Part shown: positions 1 through 8,646 of the stretch, piece by piece
How the letters are laid out: each line of letters begins with the position of its first letter
Numbering within the stretch: the first letter of the stretch is position 1
Assembly (NCBI GenBank): GCA_030584065.1
Contig: CP129489.1
Span: 830,640-894,639 of the forward strand
Length of the DNA: 64,000 bases
Direction: 5' to 3'
Origin: Flavobacteriales bacterium
GTDB lineage: Bacteria; Bacteroidota; Bacteroidia; Flavobacteriales_F; PHOS-HE28
Notes under the pieces: generated by a model
What the model saw: only the letters and a program-made list of their open reading frames with translations
What the model was told of the DNA's origin: nothing
The model's database searches: none
Translations under genes and position numbers: made by a program

Positions 1-204
1 GATGCTGCCTGGAATGCCGGCTGCCGTCGCTTCGATGGCGCCATCAAGGGCTACGGCGGCTGCCCCATGGCCGAGGATGAGCTGGTGGGCAACCTGCAGA
101 TGGAGCTCTTCGTGCGCAGCCTGGAGGAGCGCGGCGTGCGCACCGGCATCGACCTCCACCAATTGGATCGGTGCGTGGCGGAAGCGGCCCGGGTGTTCCC
201 TTAG
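1..204 (+). CDS. hydroxymethylglutaryl-CoA lyase, C-terminal fragment
   Basis: The window opens inside this gene; the last 67 codons are read in frame 1 and end at TAG 202-204. The conserved GYGGCP stretch with a following acidic segment and GN motif matches the C-terminal active-site loop of HMG-CoA lyases, whose cysteine sits in GGCP. The family cleaves HMG-CoA to acetoacetate and acetyl-CoA in leucine breakdown. It converges on the metallophosphoesterase gene with only 14 bases between stops. The family call rests on this short tail, so a related DRE-TIM lyase is not excluded. Confidence 0.7.
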   Translation, partial: DAAWNAGCRRFDGAIKGYGGCPMAEDELVGNLQMELFVRSLEERGVRTGIDLHQLDRCVAEAARVFP

Positions 205-218
205 CGCTTGCCGGCCGG

Positions 219-1472
219 TCAGGCCCGGCCGAGCTCCAGCACGGTGATCTCCGGTGGCATGCCCACGCGCCCCGGGAAGCCGATGAAGCCGAAGCCGCGG
301 TTCACATAGAGCTGCTGGTCGCCCTCGGCGTAGAGGCCCGCCCAGTGCTTGTACACCCATTGCGCAGGGCTGTAGGTGGTGCCGCCCAGCTTCACGCCCA
401 GTTGCGCGCCGTGCGTATGGCCGCTCAGCGTCAGGTCGATTCCCGTGCCTAGCACCTGGTGCTCCCAGTGCGTGGGGTCATGGCTCAGCAGGATGCGGAA
501 GGGCAGGTTCTCGGTCCCGCGAAGGGTCTTCGCAAGGTCTCCGTACTGCTGGAAACGGTGCCCCCAGTTCTGGACGCCGAGCACGGCCAGCTGCTGCCCA
601 TCCCGCTCCAGCACCGCGTGCTCGTCGAGCAGCAGCCGGAAGCCCATCTCCGCGTGGATGCGCTTGAGACGCTCGAGGTTGGCCACCTTGGCCTCAGGGC
701 TGTCCCACTTCGGGTAGTCGCTGTAATCGTGATTCCCTAGGATGGAGAACTTGCCCAGCGGCGCCTGCAGTCGCGCGAGCTCCTCGATGAAGGGCTCGGC
801 CTCCTCGGCGAAATCGTTCACCAGGTCGCCGGTGAAGACGATGATATCGGGTTGCTCCGCGTTGATGAGGTCCACGCCGTGGCGCACGATGCTCAGGTCG
901 CCGCCATAACTGCCCAGGTGCATGTCGCTGATCTGGGCCACGCGCAGGCCGTTGAAGGCCTCCGGCAGTCGGCCACTCGTCACCGGCACGCGGGCCAGGT
1001 TGAAGTTGCGGCGGCCCTTGGTGACGCCGTAGAGCACGCCGGCGAAGGGCACCACGGAGATGACCAGGCCCAGTTGGCTCAGGAAGCGGGCGCGGCCGAT
1101 GCCTTCGCCGGGCGCATCCACCGGGCCGGGGGTGAGCTTGTCCCAGGCCCAGCGCACCAGGTGCAGGAGGTCATCGAGTGCATGGAAGACCACCATTACC
1201 AGCTTGGGCAGGAAGAAGAGCAGGAAGAGCGCCACCATGCTGAAGGCGAAGCTGTGGTCGCGGCGGGCCTCGGGGTCGCGGAAGTTGAAGCCCACATAGA
1301 GGACCATGCCCAGCAGGCCGATGCTGATGACCCAGTAGAGGAAGCGCACGATCCGCCGCAGCACGATGCTGTGCTGGGCGAGCGCCGTATTCACACCTTT
1401 GTAGGCATAGAGGTCGATGGCGATGAGCACCAGCAGGAAGACCAGGAAGTTGCGCAGGGCGGCGGGAGACAT
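219..1472 (-). CDS. membrane-anchored metallophosphoesterase (YkuE-like)
   Basis: 417 residues. Three to four hydrophobic segments fill roughly the first 170 residues, followed by a calcineurin-like phosphoesterase domain. The metal-binding blocks are visible in order: SDMHLG, GDLVND, GNHDY, LSHDP and GHTHG, so the dinuclear metal site is complete. YkuE-like enzymes act on phosphoesters at the membrane; the substrate here is unknown. A TACCTTCG -7 element ends five bases before the ATG, so the mRNA is predicted leaderless. Confidence 0.85.
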   Translation of the reverse strand: MSPAALRNFLVFLLVLIAIDLYAYKGVNTALAQHSIVLRRIVRFLYWVISIGLLGMVLYVGFNFRDPEARRDHSFAFSMVALFLLFFLPKLVMVVFHALDDLLHLVRWAWDKLTPGPVDAPGEGIGRARFLSQLGLVISVVPFAGVLYGVTKGRRNFNLARVPVTSGRLPEAFNGLRVAQISDMHLGSYGGDLSIVRHGVDLINAEQPDIIVFTGDLVNDFAEEAEPFIEELARLQAPLGKFSILGNHDYSDYPKWDSPEAKVANLERLKRIHAEMGFRLLLDEHAVLERDGQQLAVLGVQNWGHRFQQYGDLAKTLRGTENLPFRILLSHDPTHWEHQVLGTGIDLTLSGHTHGAQLGVKLGGTTYSPAQWVYKHWAGLYAEGDQQLYVNRGFGFIGFPGRVGMPPEITVLELGRA

Positions 1473-1477
1473 GGGGG

Positions 1478-1485
1478 CGAAGGTA
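1478..1485 (-). promoter_or_regulatory. Bacteroidota -7 element TACCTTCG
   Basis: Reads TACCTTCG on the minus strand, five bases before the metallophosphoesterase ATG. It matches the TAnnTTTG box of Bacteroidota housekeeping sigma except for C in place of one T. No clear -33 TTG was found. Confidence 0.5.
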
Positions 1486-1500
1486 CCGGCGCGCGAAGGG

Positions 1501-3075
1501 CTACCGGCTCGGCGGGCGCAGCATCAGCTCGGACCATGCCGGGCCGCGCTCGAAGCGCTTGATGGTGCTGAAGCCTAGCGCCGCCAGTTCCGTGCGCCGC
1601 TCGCTGCCCGACGAGTAGTCCACGATGGCGTAGCGGGTATCCGCGTCGAGCTGATTGCTCACGTGGGTGAATGCGCGGCCTTGGCTGAGGTAGCCCGCCA
1701 ACGGGTCGGAGAGGTAGCTCACGTCCATGAACGAGCCATGGATCGATTCATCCTGCAGGCCCTCCGATTCCAGATAGGCCGCCATCTCCTGGTGCACAGC
1801 GATGGCTTCCCGATAGGCTAGCCGGCAATCGCCCACGGCGCCATCGCGGCCGATATGCAGGGCGATGACCAGCACGAACGGCAGCGGCAGCAGGGCTTCA
1901 AGCCTGGGCAGCCAGCCGCGCGCGGCGAGCGCGATGGCACCGGTGGCGCCGACCGCGATGAACGGCGTCATCGCCACCAGGTACCGGTCGGTGTAGAAGT
2001 TCAAGGCGTTGAAGGACCAGAACGAGACCATGATGAGGAAGCAGGTGCTCACCAGTTCGCCCGCCTGGCCGTAGCGGCGCTGCAGGTGAAGGACGTATGC
2101 GGCATAGAGGCCGGCCAGCGCCGCGGCCGCCACCAGCAGCCCGGGGCCGTAAGGCAGGGTCCAGCGTCCGAAGAGGACCTTGATGGCGGCGATGCCGAGG
2201 AATGCGGCCAGCAGTCGCCAATGGATGGCCAGCGTGCGGATTAGCAGTGGGGCCGCGAGGCCGATGGCATACGTGAGCCAAACGAAGCCTTGGTCCTCGA
2301 ACAAGGCCTTGAAGATCAGCTTCGCCTTGTAGTTGATGTGGATCGGCGCCCAGGTGAGCATGCCCGTATGCTCGGGGTAGAGGAACCAGCCGAGCATGAT
2401 CCGCTGCACGACGAAGTAGAGCAAGGCCGGCGCAATCGGCAGCGCGGCCCAGGCCAGCCAGCGCATCTCCGATCGCTTCATCCCGGCTTCGCTGGCCAGG
2501 CAGCGCCGGATCACCTGCTGCGCCACGATTGCGGCCCAGCAGGCCAACGCCGATTCCTTCGTGAGCAGCGCGGCGGTCATGCAGGCCACGTAGGCCCAGG
2601 CGCGCCGGCTGATGCAAGCCGTTGCGGCGAGCACGCAGAACAGGGCCAGCAGGACTTCCGGAAGGAGCAGTCCGCTCTGGGCCAGGAAGATCTCCGTAAC
2701 CGCCACCAGGCAGGCCGCCACCAGGCCGAGCCAGGCCGAGCCCAGCAGCCGGCCCATGCCGAACACAGCGGTCAGCAGGCCGCATGAGACCGCGAGAGGG
2801 AAGGCGTGCATGGCGATCCGCCCATCGCCGAAGACCGACATCCATGCGGCGGCCAAGGCATGGAAGAGCAGGGGATGCCCGCGCGAGAGCTCCGGTGGAA
2901 TGGCATCGGGCAGCAGGCTGATGCCCTGCTCGTGCATGGCGCGAACCGCCTTCGCATACACCCAGGCCTCGTCCCAGTAGAAGGGCAGGTCCAGGTAGGG
3001 AATCTTGATGGCGATGAAGACGATGAGCAGCAGCGCGAGGCCGATGACCGGCAGCGGAATCCCTTTCCGGTTCAT
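1501..3075 (-). CDS. GT39-like multi-spanning membrane glycosyltransferase
   Basis: 524 residues from the chosen ATG, which begins MNRKG and leads straight into a hydrophobic segment; an in-frame ATG at 3114 is closer to the promoter and equally possible. About ten hydrophobic segments follow. The first periplasmic loop holds YWDEAWVY, the aspartate-glutamate pair typical of the PMT/ArnT/GT39 fold that transfers sugars from polyprenyl-phosphate donors. An RGHP motif follows about 30 residues later, as in other members. Acceptor unknown. It is divergent from the secreted beta-propeller gene. Confidence 0.7.
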   Translation of the reverse strand: MNRKGIPLPVIGLALLLIVFIAIKIPYLDLPFYWDEAWVYAKAVRAMHEQGISLLPDAIPPELSRGHPLLFHALAAAWMSVFGDGRIAMHAFPLAVSCGLLTAVFGMGRLLGSAWLGLVAACLVAVTEIFLAQSGLLLPEVLLALFCVLAATACISRRAWAYVACMTAALLTKESALACWAAIVAQQVIRRCLASEAGMKRSEMRWLAWAALPIAPALLYFVVQRIMLGWFLYPEHTGMLTWAPIHINYKAKLIFKALFEDQGFVWLTYAIGLAAPLLIRTLAIHWRLLAAFLGIAAIKVLFGRWTLPYGPGLLVAAAALAGLYAAYVLHLQRRYGQAGELVSTCFLIMVSFWSFNALNFYTDRYLVAMTPFIAVGATGAIALAARGWLPRLEALLPLPFVLVIALHIGRDGAVGDCRLAYREAIAVHQEMAAYLESEGLQDESIHGSFMDVSYLSDPLAGYLSQGRAFTHVSNQLDADTRYAIVDYSSGSERRTELAALGFSTIKRFERGPAWSELMLRPPSR

Positions 3076-3146
3076 TCGCGCACCCGGCTGGCCTGGTGAT
3101 GATCCGCCATTCATGCGCGCGCCGCGAGCGATGCCTCCATCATGGG

Positions 3147-3154
3147 CGAAAGTA
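3147..3154 (-). promoter_or_regulatory. -7 element TACTTTCG for the GT39-like gene
   Basis: Minus-strand TACTTTCG, 32 bases before the ATG at 3114 and 71 before the one at 3075. It lies 36 bases from the plus-strand element serving the divergent gene. Confidence 0.4.
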
Positions 3155-3190
3155 GCCATCGCACGAAAGCTGCAGCTGCGGCGTGCTTGG

Positions 3191-3198
3191 TACATTTG
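3191..3198 (+). promoter_or_regulatory. -7 element TACATTTG
   Basis: Exact match to TAnnTTTG, ending six bases before the ATG at 3205. This supports 3205, rather than the upstream in-frame ATG at 3142, as the start of the beta-propeller gene. Confidence 0.55.
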
Positions 3199-3204
3199 AC
3201 CTGC

Positions 3205-4668
3205 ATGCAGGCGCGCGTGGTCCCCTTTTCAGCGAGGCTTATCTTCACCCTACTCCTGGTGCAGTCAGCTACTGGCGTGGCGCAGGTCACCTGGCGCCGC
3301 AGCTATGGCGGCACCGGCATCGATGAGGCGCGCAGCGTGCTGGAATGCGCCATGGGCGGATACCTCGTGGCCGGCACCACGGGCAGCTTCGGCAGCGGCA
3401 GCAGCGACTTCTACCTGTTGCGACTCGATGGGGCCGGAGCACCGGCATGGTCGCAGGCCTACGGCGGCCCGCAGGCGGATGCTTGCGCCGGCGCGATTGA
3501 ATCGGATGCGGGCTTCATCGTTGCCGGAACCGCCTCCGATGGCCCCTTGGGCGGGTATGATTTCTCGGTCGTCGGTCTGGATGCCGACGGAGCGGAATTG
3601 TGGCAGCGCAGCTATGGCGGTGCCGATTGGGATCTCTGCAACGGGCTCATCGCCCTGCCTGATGGCGCGCTGCTTTTCGGGAAGAGCTACAGCGAGGCTG
3701 GGCCGCAGGGTGTGGGCATCGCCATCCGTATCAACATGGAGGGGGAGCAGCTGTGGGAGCTTCGGCATCCGGCCATGGAGGAAAGCGCTTATAGCGGTGC
3801 AGCCCTGCTGGGCAATGGCACCGTCGCCATCGCGGGCAGCATCAGGAACGACGATGGTAGCCTGGATGGCCTGCTGCTGGCGGTGGGGCTCGATGGCGAG
3901 ATCGGCTGGATCGCCACCCAGGGCGGCGATGGCGATGATTGGTTCGAGTCGGTGGTGGGCGATGGAGCGGGGAAGGTGGTGGCGCTGGGTGTCTCCGATA
4001 GCGGCTCGGCTATGGAGCGGATCTTCGTCGTGGCCTACGGGCAGGAAGGGCAATTCGCTTGGGAGCATCGGTACGGCAACACCGCTGATGCCGGCGGGAC
4101 CGCAATCACGACCGCTCACGGCCAGGGCTTCGTGCTCACCGGCTACAACACCTTGAACGCGGGGAATCGCGACATGATCTTCACCATGCTCGATGCTGAC
4201 GGCTGGTTCCAGAGCGGAAACAACTATGGCAACGGCCGGCCTGCCGATGGGAAGGCCATCGCGCGCGCATCGGACGGCGGTTACATCGTGGCCGGATGGG
4301 TCGATGACGTCGGTCCCGGCCCGCGCGCCGCGTACGTGGTGAAGTGCGATGCCCAAGGACAGACCGCAGGATTGGGCGTGGAGGGCTTCGTGGACCCCTT
4401 GCCTGTGCCGGAGGTCGCACGCCGCCAGGCCATCAGCCTGGCTCCCAATCCAGCAGGGTCGGGTGATTCGATCGAATTGATCGGCGACCCGACGGGACCG
4501 CTTCATTATGCGATCCAGGATCTCGCCGGACGCGTGATCGTGCCTAGGCGCAGGCTTCAGGGGAGGCACCTCCACCTCCCGCCAGGCATTACGGGCCCGC
4601 TGCTTTGCGTGCTGGAGGGGCCTTCATTCGGCCGTTTGGCTATTCCGTTCATCATCGCGGATCGCTGA
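3205..4668 (+). CDS. secreted seven-repeat beta-propeller protein, degenerate T9SS tail
   Basis: 487 residues. A signal peptide ends near GVAQ at residue 27. From residue 34 to about 389 there are seven tandem repeats of about 51 residues, each starting with YGG, YGN or a relative and carrying a GGYIVAG-like strand and a D-x-x-G turn. Seven such units suggest a seven-bladed propeller. The final 80 residues contain SLAPNPAG and a weak GRV strand, resembling a T9SS C-terminal sorting domain that has diverged. Likely exported and perhaps surface attached. No catalytic residues are recognised. Confidence 0.7.
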   Translation: MQARVVPFSARLIFTLLLVQSATGVAQVTWRRSYGGTGIDEARSVLECAMGGYLVAGTTGSFGSGSSDFYLLRLDGAGAPAWSQAYGGPQADACAGAIESDAGFIVAGTASDGPLGGYDFSVVGLDADGAELWQRSYGGADWDLCNGLIALPDGALLFGKSYSEAGPQGVGIAIRINMEGEQLWELRHPAMEESAYSGAALLGNGTVAIAGSIRNDDGSLDGLLLAVGLDGEIGWIATQGGDGDDWFESVVGDGAGKVVALGVSDSGSAMERIFVVAYGQEGQFAWEHRYGNTADAGGTAITTAHGQGFVLTGYNTLNAGNRDMIFTMLDADGWFQSGNNYGNGRPADGKAIARASDGGYIVAGWVDDVGPGPRAAYVVKCDAQGQTAGLGVEGFVDPLPVPEVARRQAISLAPNPAGSGDSIELIGDPTGPLHYAIQDLAGRVIVPRRRLQGRHLHLPPGITGPLLCVLEGPSFGRLAIPFIIADR

Positions 4669-4681
4669 ATACGCTTGCATC

Positions 4682-5386
4682 ATGAATCTCCTCCACGCCA
4701 CATTCGGATTCATCGCGCTGATTGTGGCCCCACTGGCCATGCTCTCGCGCAAGGGCGGCGACTGGCACCGGCGGTGGGGCAAGGCTTACTTCTGGTCCAT
4801 GTCCGTGGTGGCGGCCACGGCCAGCGCCTTGGGCATCTACCGCTCGAACTGGCTCATGGCCATGGTGGCGGTATTCGCGTTCCACATGATCGCCAGCGGC
4901 TATCGGGCGCTCTACCTGAAGCGCCTCCACGAGGGCCAACGCCCCCAGCGGGCCGACCTCATCCTGATGGGCGCTGCAGGCGTCATCAATGGCGGGCTCT
5001 TCCTCTGGGGCGCGGTGAACCTGGCCCTCGGCCACCGCGGCAGCGGCCCCATCATCTTCACGGTCTTCGGTGTCATCGGGCTGCTCTTCGTGTGGCGCGA
5101 CCTCCAGCGGTTCTATCGCAGCAGCCACGACAAGCGGGAGTGGCTCTATGCGCACATGACCGGCTTCCTCGGCGGCTACATCGCCACGGTTTCCGCTTTC
5201 AGCGCCGTCAACCTCACCATGATCCAGCCGCAATGGCTGCAATGGATCTGGCCCACGGTGATCGGGGCACCGCTCATCGCCGCCTGGGTGGGCTACTACC
5301 GCAGGCGCTTCGATGCCGGCCGCCGCTCGCGGGACCTCTTCGACCTGCGCATCGGCCGTGGGCCGCGCACGCGCCGTGAGGCCTGA
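4682..5386 (+). CDS. seven-TM membrane protein, DUF2306-like
   Basis: 234 residues with about seven hydrophobic segments. An HATFGFIAL start and a short WHRRWGK loop resemble DUF2306-type membrane proteins. No function is assigned to that family. The stop of the beta-propeller gene is 13 bases upstream, but a TACGCTTG element (4670-4677) ends four bases before the ATG, so it may have its own transcript. The C terminus is Arg-rich and cytoplasmic by the positive-inside rule. Confidence 0.6.
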   Translation: MNLLHATFGFIALIVAPLAMLSRKGGDWHRRWGKAYFWSMSVVAATASALGIYRSNWLMAMVAVFAFHMIASGYRALYLKRLHEGQRPQRADLILMGAAGVINGGLFLWGAVNLALGHRGSGPIIFTVFGVIGLLFVWRDLQRFYRSSHDKREWLYAHMTGFLGGYIATVSAFSAVNLTMIQPQWLQWIWPTVIGAPLIAAWVGYYRRRFDAGRRSRDLFDLRIGRGPRTRREA

Positions 5387-5400
5387 TCCCTGGCGGCAGG

Positions 5401-5408
5401 TAGCTTTG
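5401..5408 (+). promoter_or_regulatory. -7 element TAGCTTTG for the glycan operon
   Basis: Exact TAnnTTTG match, ten bases before the first GT4 start codon at 5419; it would drive the overlapping four-gene glycan operon. Confidence 0.55.
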
Positions 5409-5418
5409 GCCGCCTCGC

Positions 5419-6567
5419 ATGGCGGAGAATCACGCCCCCCGCAGCAAGGGCCCCGTGCTGGTGCTCTATACCGAGCTGGCGCCCTATGTGCTGGCCTGCC
5501 TCAACTCCTTGGTGGAGCGAACCGGCACCGAGCTGCACCTCGTGCGCTGGCCGGTGAACAGCGAGGCCCCTTTCGCCTTGGAGTTCCATCCGCGCATCAC
5601 CGTGCATGAGCGGGCATCGCTTTCGGACGATGGCCTCTTGGCGCTGGTCCGTCGGCTGCGTCCTGGCCTGGTGATCACCAGCGGCTGGGTGGACGCCGGC
5701 TACCTCAGGGCTAGCGCAGCCGCCAAGCGCGCCGGTGCGGTCTCAGTCATCGCGCTTGACACCGCGTGGCGCGGCCATTGGAAGCAATGGGCCAACGCCT
5801 TGGCGGCGCGGTGGAGGCTGCACCGGGCCTTCAGCCATGCCTGGGTCACGGGCCGGGCGCAGGCCCGCTATGCGTTGCGGCTCGGCTTCGCGGAAGAGCG
5901 CATCCGCACGGGATTCTACGCAGCCGACACCCCGCTCTTCCTGCCCCTCGGCGAGCGCCTCCTGGCGGAGCGCGCCAGCGGCTGGCCGCACCGCTTCCTC
6001 TGCGTGGCGCGCTATATCCCCACCAAGGGCCAGCAGCTGCTCTGCGATGCCTTCGCCGAGCTGTGTGATGCCGGGGAGGCAGGTGACTGGGAGCTCTGGC
6101 TGGCGGGCACCGGTGAACTGCACGATCAAGTGGTGGCTTCGCCGTCCGGGCGCCATGCGCGGATCCGCCACCTCGGATTCAAGCAGCCCGGCGAGATGGA
6201 GCCGGTAGTGGCGCAGTGCGGCGCCTTCGTGCTGCCCAGCACCTATGAGCCGTGGGGCGTGGTCGTGCACGAGCATGCATGCGCCGGCCTGCCACTGGTG
6301 CTCAGCTCCGCAGTGGGCGCGGCCGAGCGTTTCCTGCAGGAGGGGGAGAACGGATTCCGTTTCATCGCCGGCGACAAGGCCACCCTCAAGACCATCCTCC
6401 GCATGCTGGTGCTGAGCAGCGATGCCGAGCTGCGCGGCATGGGGCGGCGCAGCCTGGAACTGGGCATGGCCTGGAGCCCCCAGGCATGGGCTGAAACCGC
6501 AGCCGATCTCATGGGAGGGGCTACGCACTCCTCCCGCATCATCCCGTCGTCATTGTCCAGCCGATGA
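5419..6567 (+). CDS. glycosyltransferase family 4
   Basis: 382 residues with a GT-B architecture. The C-terminal nucleotide-sugar domain shows the E-x7-E motif in EPWGVVVHE, followed by GLPLVLS and a GENGFRF segment, the usual GT4 signature. A retaining transferase on a surface or lipid-linked glycan is expected; donor and acceptor are not readable. First gene of a four-gene run in which each start overlaps the preceding stop; its TGA lies within the ATGA that starts the next gene. Confidence 0.85.
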   Translation: MAENHAPRSKGPVLVLYTELAPYVLACLNSLVERTGTELHLVRWPVNSEAPFALEFHPRITVHERASLSDDGLLALVRRLRPGLVITSGWVDAGYLRASAAAKRAGAVSVIALDTAWRGHWKQWANALAARWRLHRAFSHAWVTGRAQARYALRLGFAEERIRTGFYAADTPLFLPLGERLLAERASGWPHRFLCVARYIPTKGQQLLCDAFAELCDAGEAGDWELWLAGTGELHDQVVASPSGRHARIRHLGFKQPGEMEPVVAQCGAFVLPSTYEPWGVVVHEHACAGLPLVLSSAVGAAERFLQEGENGFRFIAGDKATLKTILRMLVLSSDAELRGMGRRSLELGMAWSPQAWAETAADLMGGATHSSRIIPSSLSSR

Positions 6568-7706
6568 ACAAGCCCCAAGTGCTCGTTTTCATCGATTGGT
6601 ACAAGCCCTTCTTCAAGGCGGGCGGACCGGTGCGGAGCATGGTGAACCTCGTGGATCACCTGCACGGCCGGATCGACTTCCACATCGTCACTGGCGACCG
6701 CGACTATACCGAGAAGTCGCCGCCGAAGGGAATCATCCGCGATCAGTGGATCTCGGCGGATCGCGGCGAGCGCGTCTGGCATGCCTCACCGAAGCAGCGG
6801 ACCTTGAAGCAGTGGAGAGCCCTGTTGGAGGAGCGGGCTTGGAACGTGGTGTACATCAACGGCCTTTATTCCAAGTGGAGCACCATCGCGCCGCTATGGA
6901 TCCTGCGACGCTCCAAGCAGCGACGCATCGTGGCCGTGCGCGGCATGCTGGCACGTGGGCCCATGAAGCAGAGCGCAGCCAAGAAGCGCGCCTTCCTGCT
7001 GGCCATGAAGACCACGGGTTGCTTCCGGGGCGTGGAGTTCCAGGCCACGAATGCGGAAGAGGTCGATGACATCAAGCGCTGGATCGGCAAGGAGGTGAAG
7101 GTGCACCTGGTGCCCAACCTTGGTCGGAAGCTCGAGCAACAGGAGCCTATGTCGATCGGGAAGAAGCCGGGCGAGCTCCGTTTGGTGAGCGTAGGCCGCA
7201 TCGCACCGGAGAAGAACACGCTCTTCGCGATCGAGCGCTTGATGAAGCTCGAAGGGAATGTCCGCTTCGACCTGTACGGCACCGTGTATGACCAAGCCTA
7301 TCACCAACGATGCTTGGAAGCGGTGGCGAAGCTGCCGCAGAACGTTGCCGTGGTCATGCACGGCCACATCGGTCAGGATCGCGTTGCGCATGTGATCGGC
7401 GAGGCGCACGCCGTCTTCATGCCCAGCGTGGGTGAGAACTTCGGGCACACCATGCTGGAGGCGCTGGTGGCGGGCAGGCCGTTGCTCATCAGCGATCGCA
7501 CGCCGTGGAAAGGGCTGGAAACGAAGAGCGCGGGCTGGGACCTGCCGCTGGAAGAGCCGGAGAAGTTCGATTCGTTACTGGCGCAATTGGTCGGAATGGA
7601 TGGATCCGCCTATGAGGTGTGGGCGTTGGGCGCTTCCGCTTTGGGCAAGCGATATTTGACCGATGCCACGGGCTTGGAACGAAGCCTGGCGATGTTCATG
7701 TCATGA
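6564..7706 (+). CDS. glycosyltransferase family 4
   Basis: 380 residues. An N-terminal WYKPFFKAGGP segment is typical of GT4 enzymes of exopolysaccharide clusters. The C-terminal domain has SVGRIAPEKN and the E-x7-E motif in ENFGHTMLE. It overlaps the previous and next genes by ATGA, suggesting translational coupling. Lysine- and arginine-rich, likely peripheral on the inner membrane. Specific sugar unknown. Confidence 0.87.
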   Translation: MNKPQVLVFIDWYKPFFKAGGPVRSMVNLVDHLHGRIDFHIVTGDRDYTEKSPPKGIIRDQWISADRGERVWHASPKQRTLKQWRALLEERAWNVVYINGLYSKWSTIAPLWILRRSKQRRIVAVRGMLARGPMKQSAAKKRAFLLAMKTTGCFRGVEFQATNAEEVDDIKRWIGKEVKVHLVPNLGRKLEQQEPMSIGKKPGELRLVSVGRIAPEKNTLFAIERLMKLEGNVRFDLYGTVYDQAYHQRCLEAVAKLPQNVAVVMHGHIGQDRVAHVIGEAHAVFMPSVGENFGHTMLEALVAGRPLLISDRTPWKGLETKSAGWDLPLEEPEKFDSLLAQLVGMDGSAYEVWALGASALGKRYLTDATGLERSLAMFMS

Positions 7707-8311
7707 CCCGTCCCACCGTCGATCTCTCCCGCTTCGACAACTCGAAGACCTTCGATCCCGGAGCAGGCGTTGTGAAGCGCACGCTCTGGTACTTCACCAA
7801 CGCGCTCTTCTTCCTCAATCCGGGCTTCCCGTTCCGCTCGCCGAAGCCCGCGCTATTGCGCCTGTTCGGTGCCAGGGTGGGGAAGGGCGTGGTGATCCAT
7901 CCCGGCGTGAACATCAAGTTCCCGTGGAAGCTGCGCATCGGCGATCACAGCTGGATCGGCCAACGCGCCTGGCTGGACAACCTGGACACGCTCACCATCG
8001 GCAGCAACGTCGTCATCAGCCAAGGCGCCATGATCATCCAGGGCAGCCACGATTACAAGAAGGTCGATTACCCCACGTACAGCAAGCCGGTGGTGCTGGA
8101 GGATGGCAGCTGGGTGGGAGCGGGAGCCATCGTCACATTGGGCGTTACGCTGAAGAGCCACAGCGTACTGGCCGTAGGCAGCGTGGCCACGAAGGACCTG
8201 GAGGCCTATACGATCTACCAAGGCAATCCGGCGGCGGCGGTGCGGGAAAGGGTGATCGAGCCGATCAGCGGTCCACATGGAGCCATAAGAGACCAATTCA
8301 ACCAATCGTGA
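7703..8311 (+). CDS. WcaF-like hexapeptide-repeat acetyltransferase
   Basis: 202 residues. From about residue 50 it shows left-handed beta-helix hexapeptide repeats, with the catalytic-histidine segment QGSHDYKK and a GAGAIVTLGV stretch, as in colanic-acid WcaF-type O-acetyltransferases. It would use acetyl-CoA to decorate the glycan made by its neighbours. The start at 7703 overlaps the GT4 stop (ATGA); a longer in-frame start at 7619 would lie deep within the GT4 gene and is rejected. Confidence 0.85.
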   Translation: MTRPTVDLSRFDNSKTFDPGAGVVKRTLWYFTNALFFLNPGFPFRSPKPALLRLFGARVGKGVVIHPGVNIKFPWKLRIGDHSWIGQRAWLDNLDTLTIGSNVVISQGAMIIQGSHDYKKVDYPTYSKPVVLEDGSWVGAGAIVTLGVTLKSHSVLAVGSVATKDLEAYTIYQGNPAAAVRERVIEPISGPHGAIRDQFNQS

Positions 8312-8499
8312 AGAAGCTCATCAATGCGCCGTTCCCTATCCTCGTCATCGTGGTCATTCTTGGGGGCGCGCTGCTCAAGGGATTCGACTTCGCCACGCTG
8401 CGATTCGATCACACTCCGCTGGCCTTGGTCTACATGTTGGCACTTGGAACGGCGCTGTTCTTCATCCTGCGTCGCAATCGGAAGGGGACGAACGAATAA
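8308..8499 (+). CDS. 63-residue two-TM membrane protein with GTG start
   Basis: Begins at GTG 8308, overlapping the acetyltransferase TGA (GTGA). The 63-residue product has two hydrophobic segments (about 8-22 and 38-54) and a basic RRNRKG tail. The coupling to the acetyltransferase stop, the hydrophobic pattern and a clean stop at 8497-8499 support a real small gene. Function unknown; it may assist a membrane-bound glycan step. Confidence 0.6.
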   Translation: MKKLINAPFPILVIVVILGGALLKGFDFATLRFDHTPLALVYMLALGTALFFILRRNRKGTNE

Positions 8500-8646
8500 C
8501 AACGATGCCATCGCTGAGTATCCCAACAGAGCAGGGAGAACCGTAGAGGATCGGGATGGATCTGTTCGGTTTAGCCTGTCCTCGTAGGATGGGTCGTTAA
8601 CTCGAAGCACCTCCTCAAAGGGTTGACCCGCAGCTTGAATGCATCC

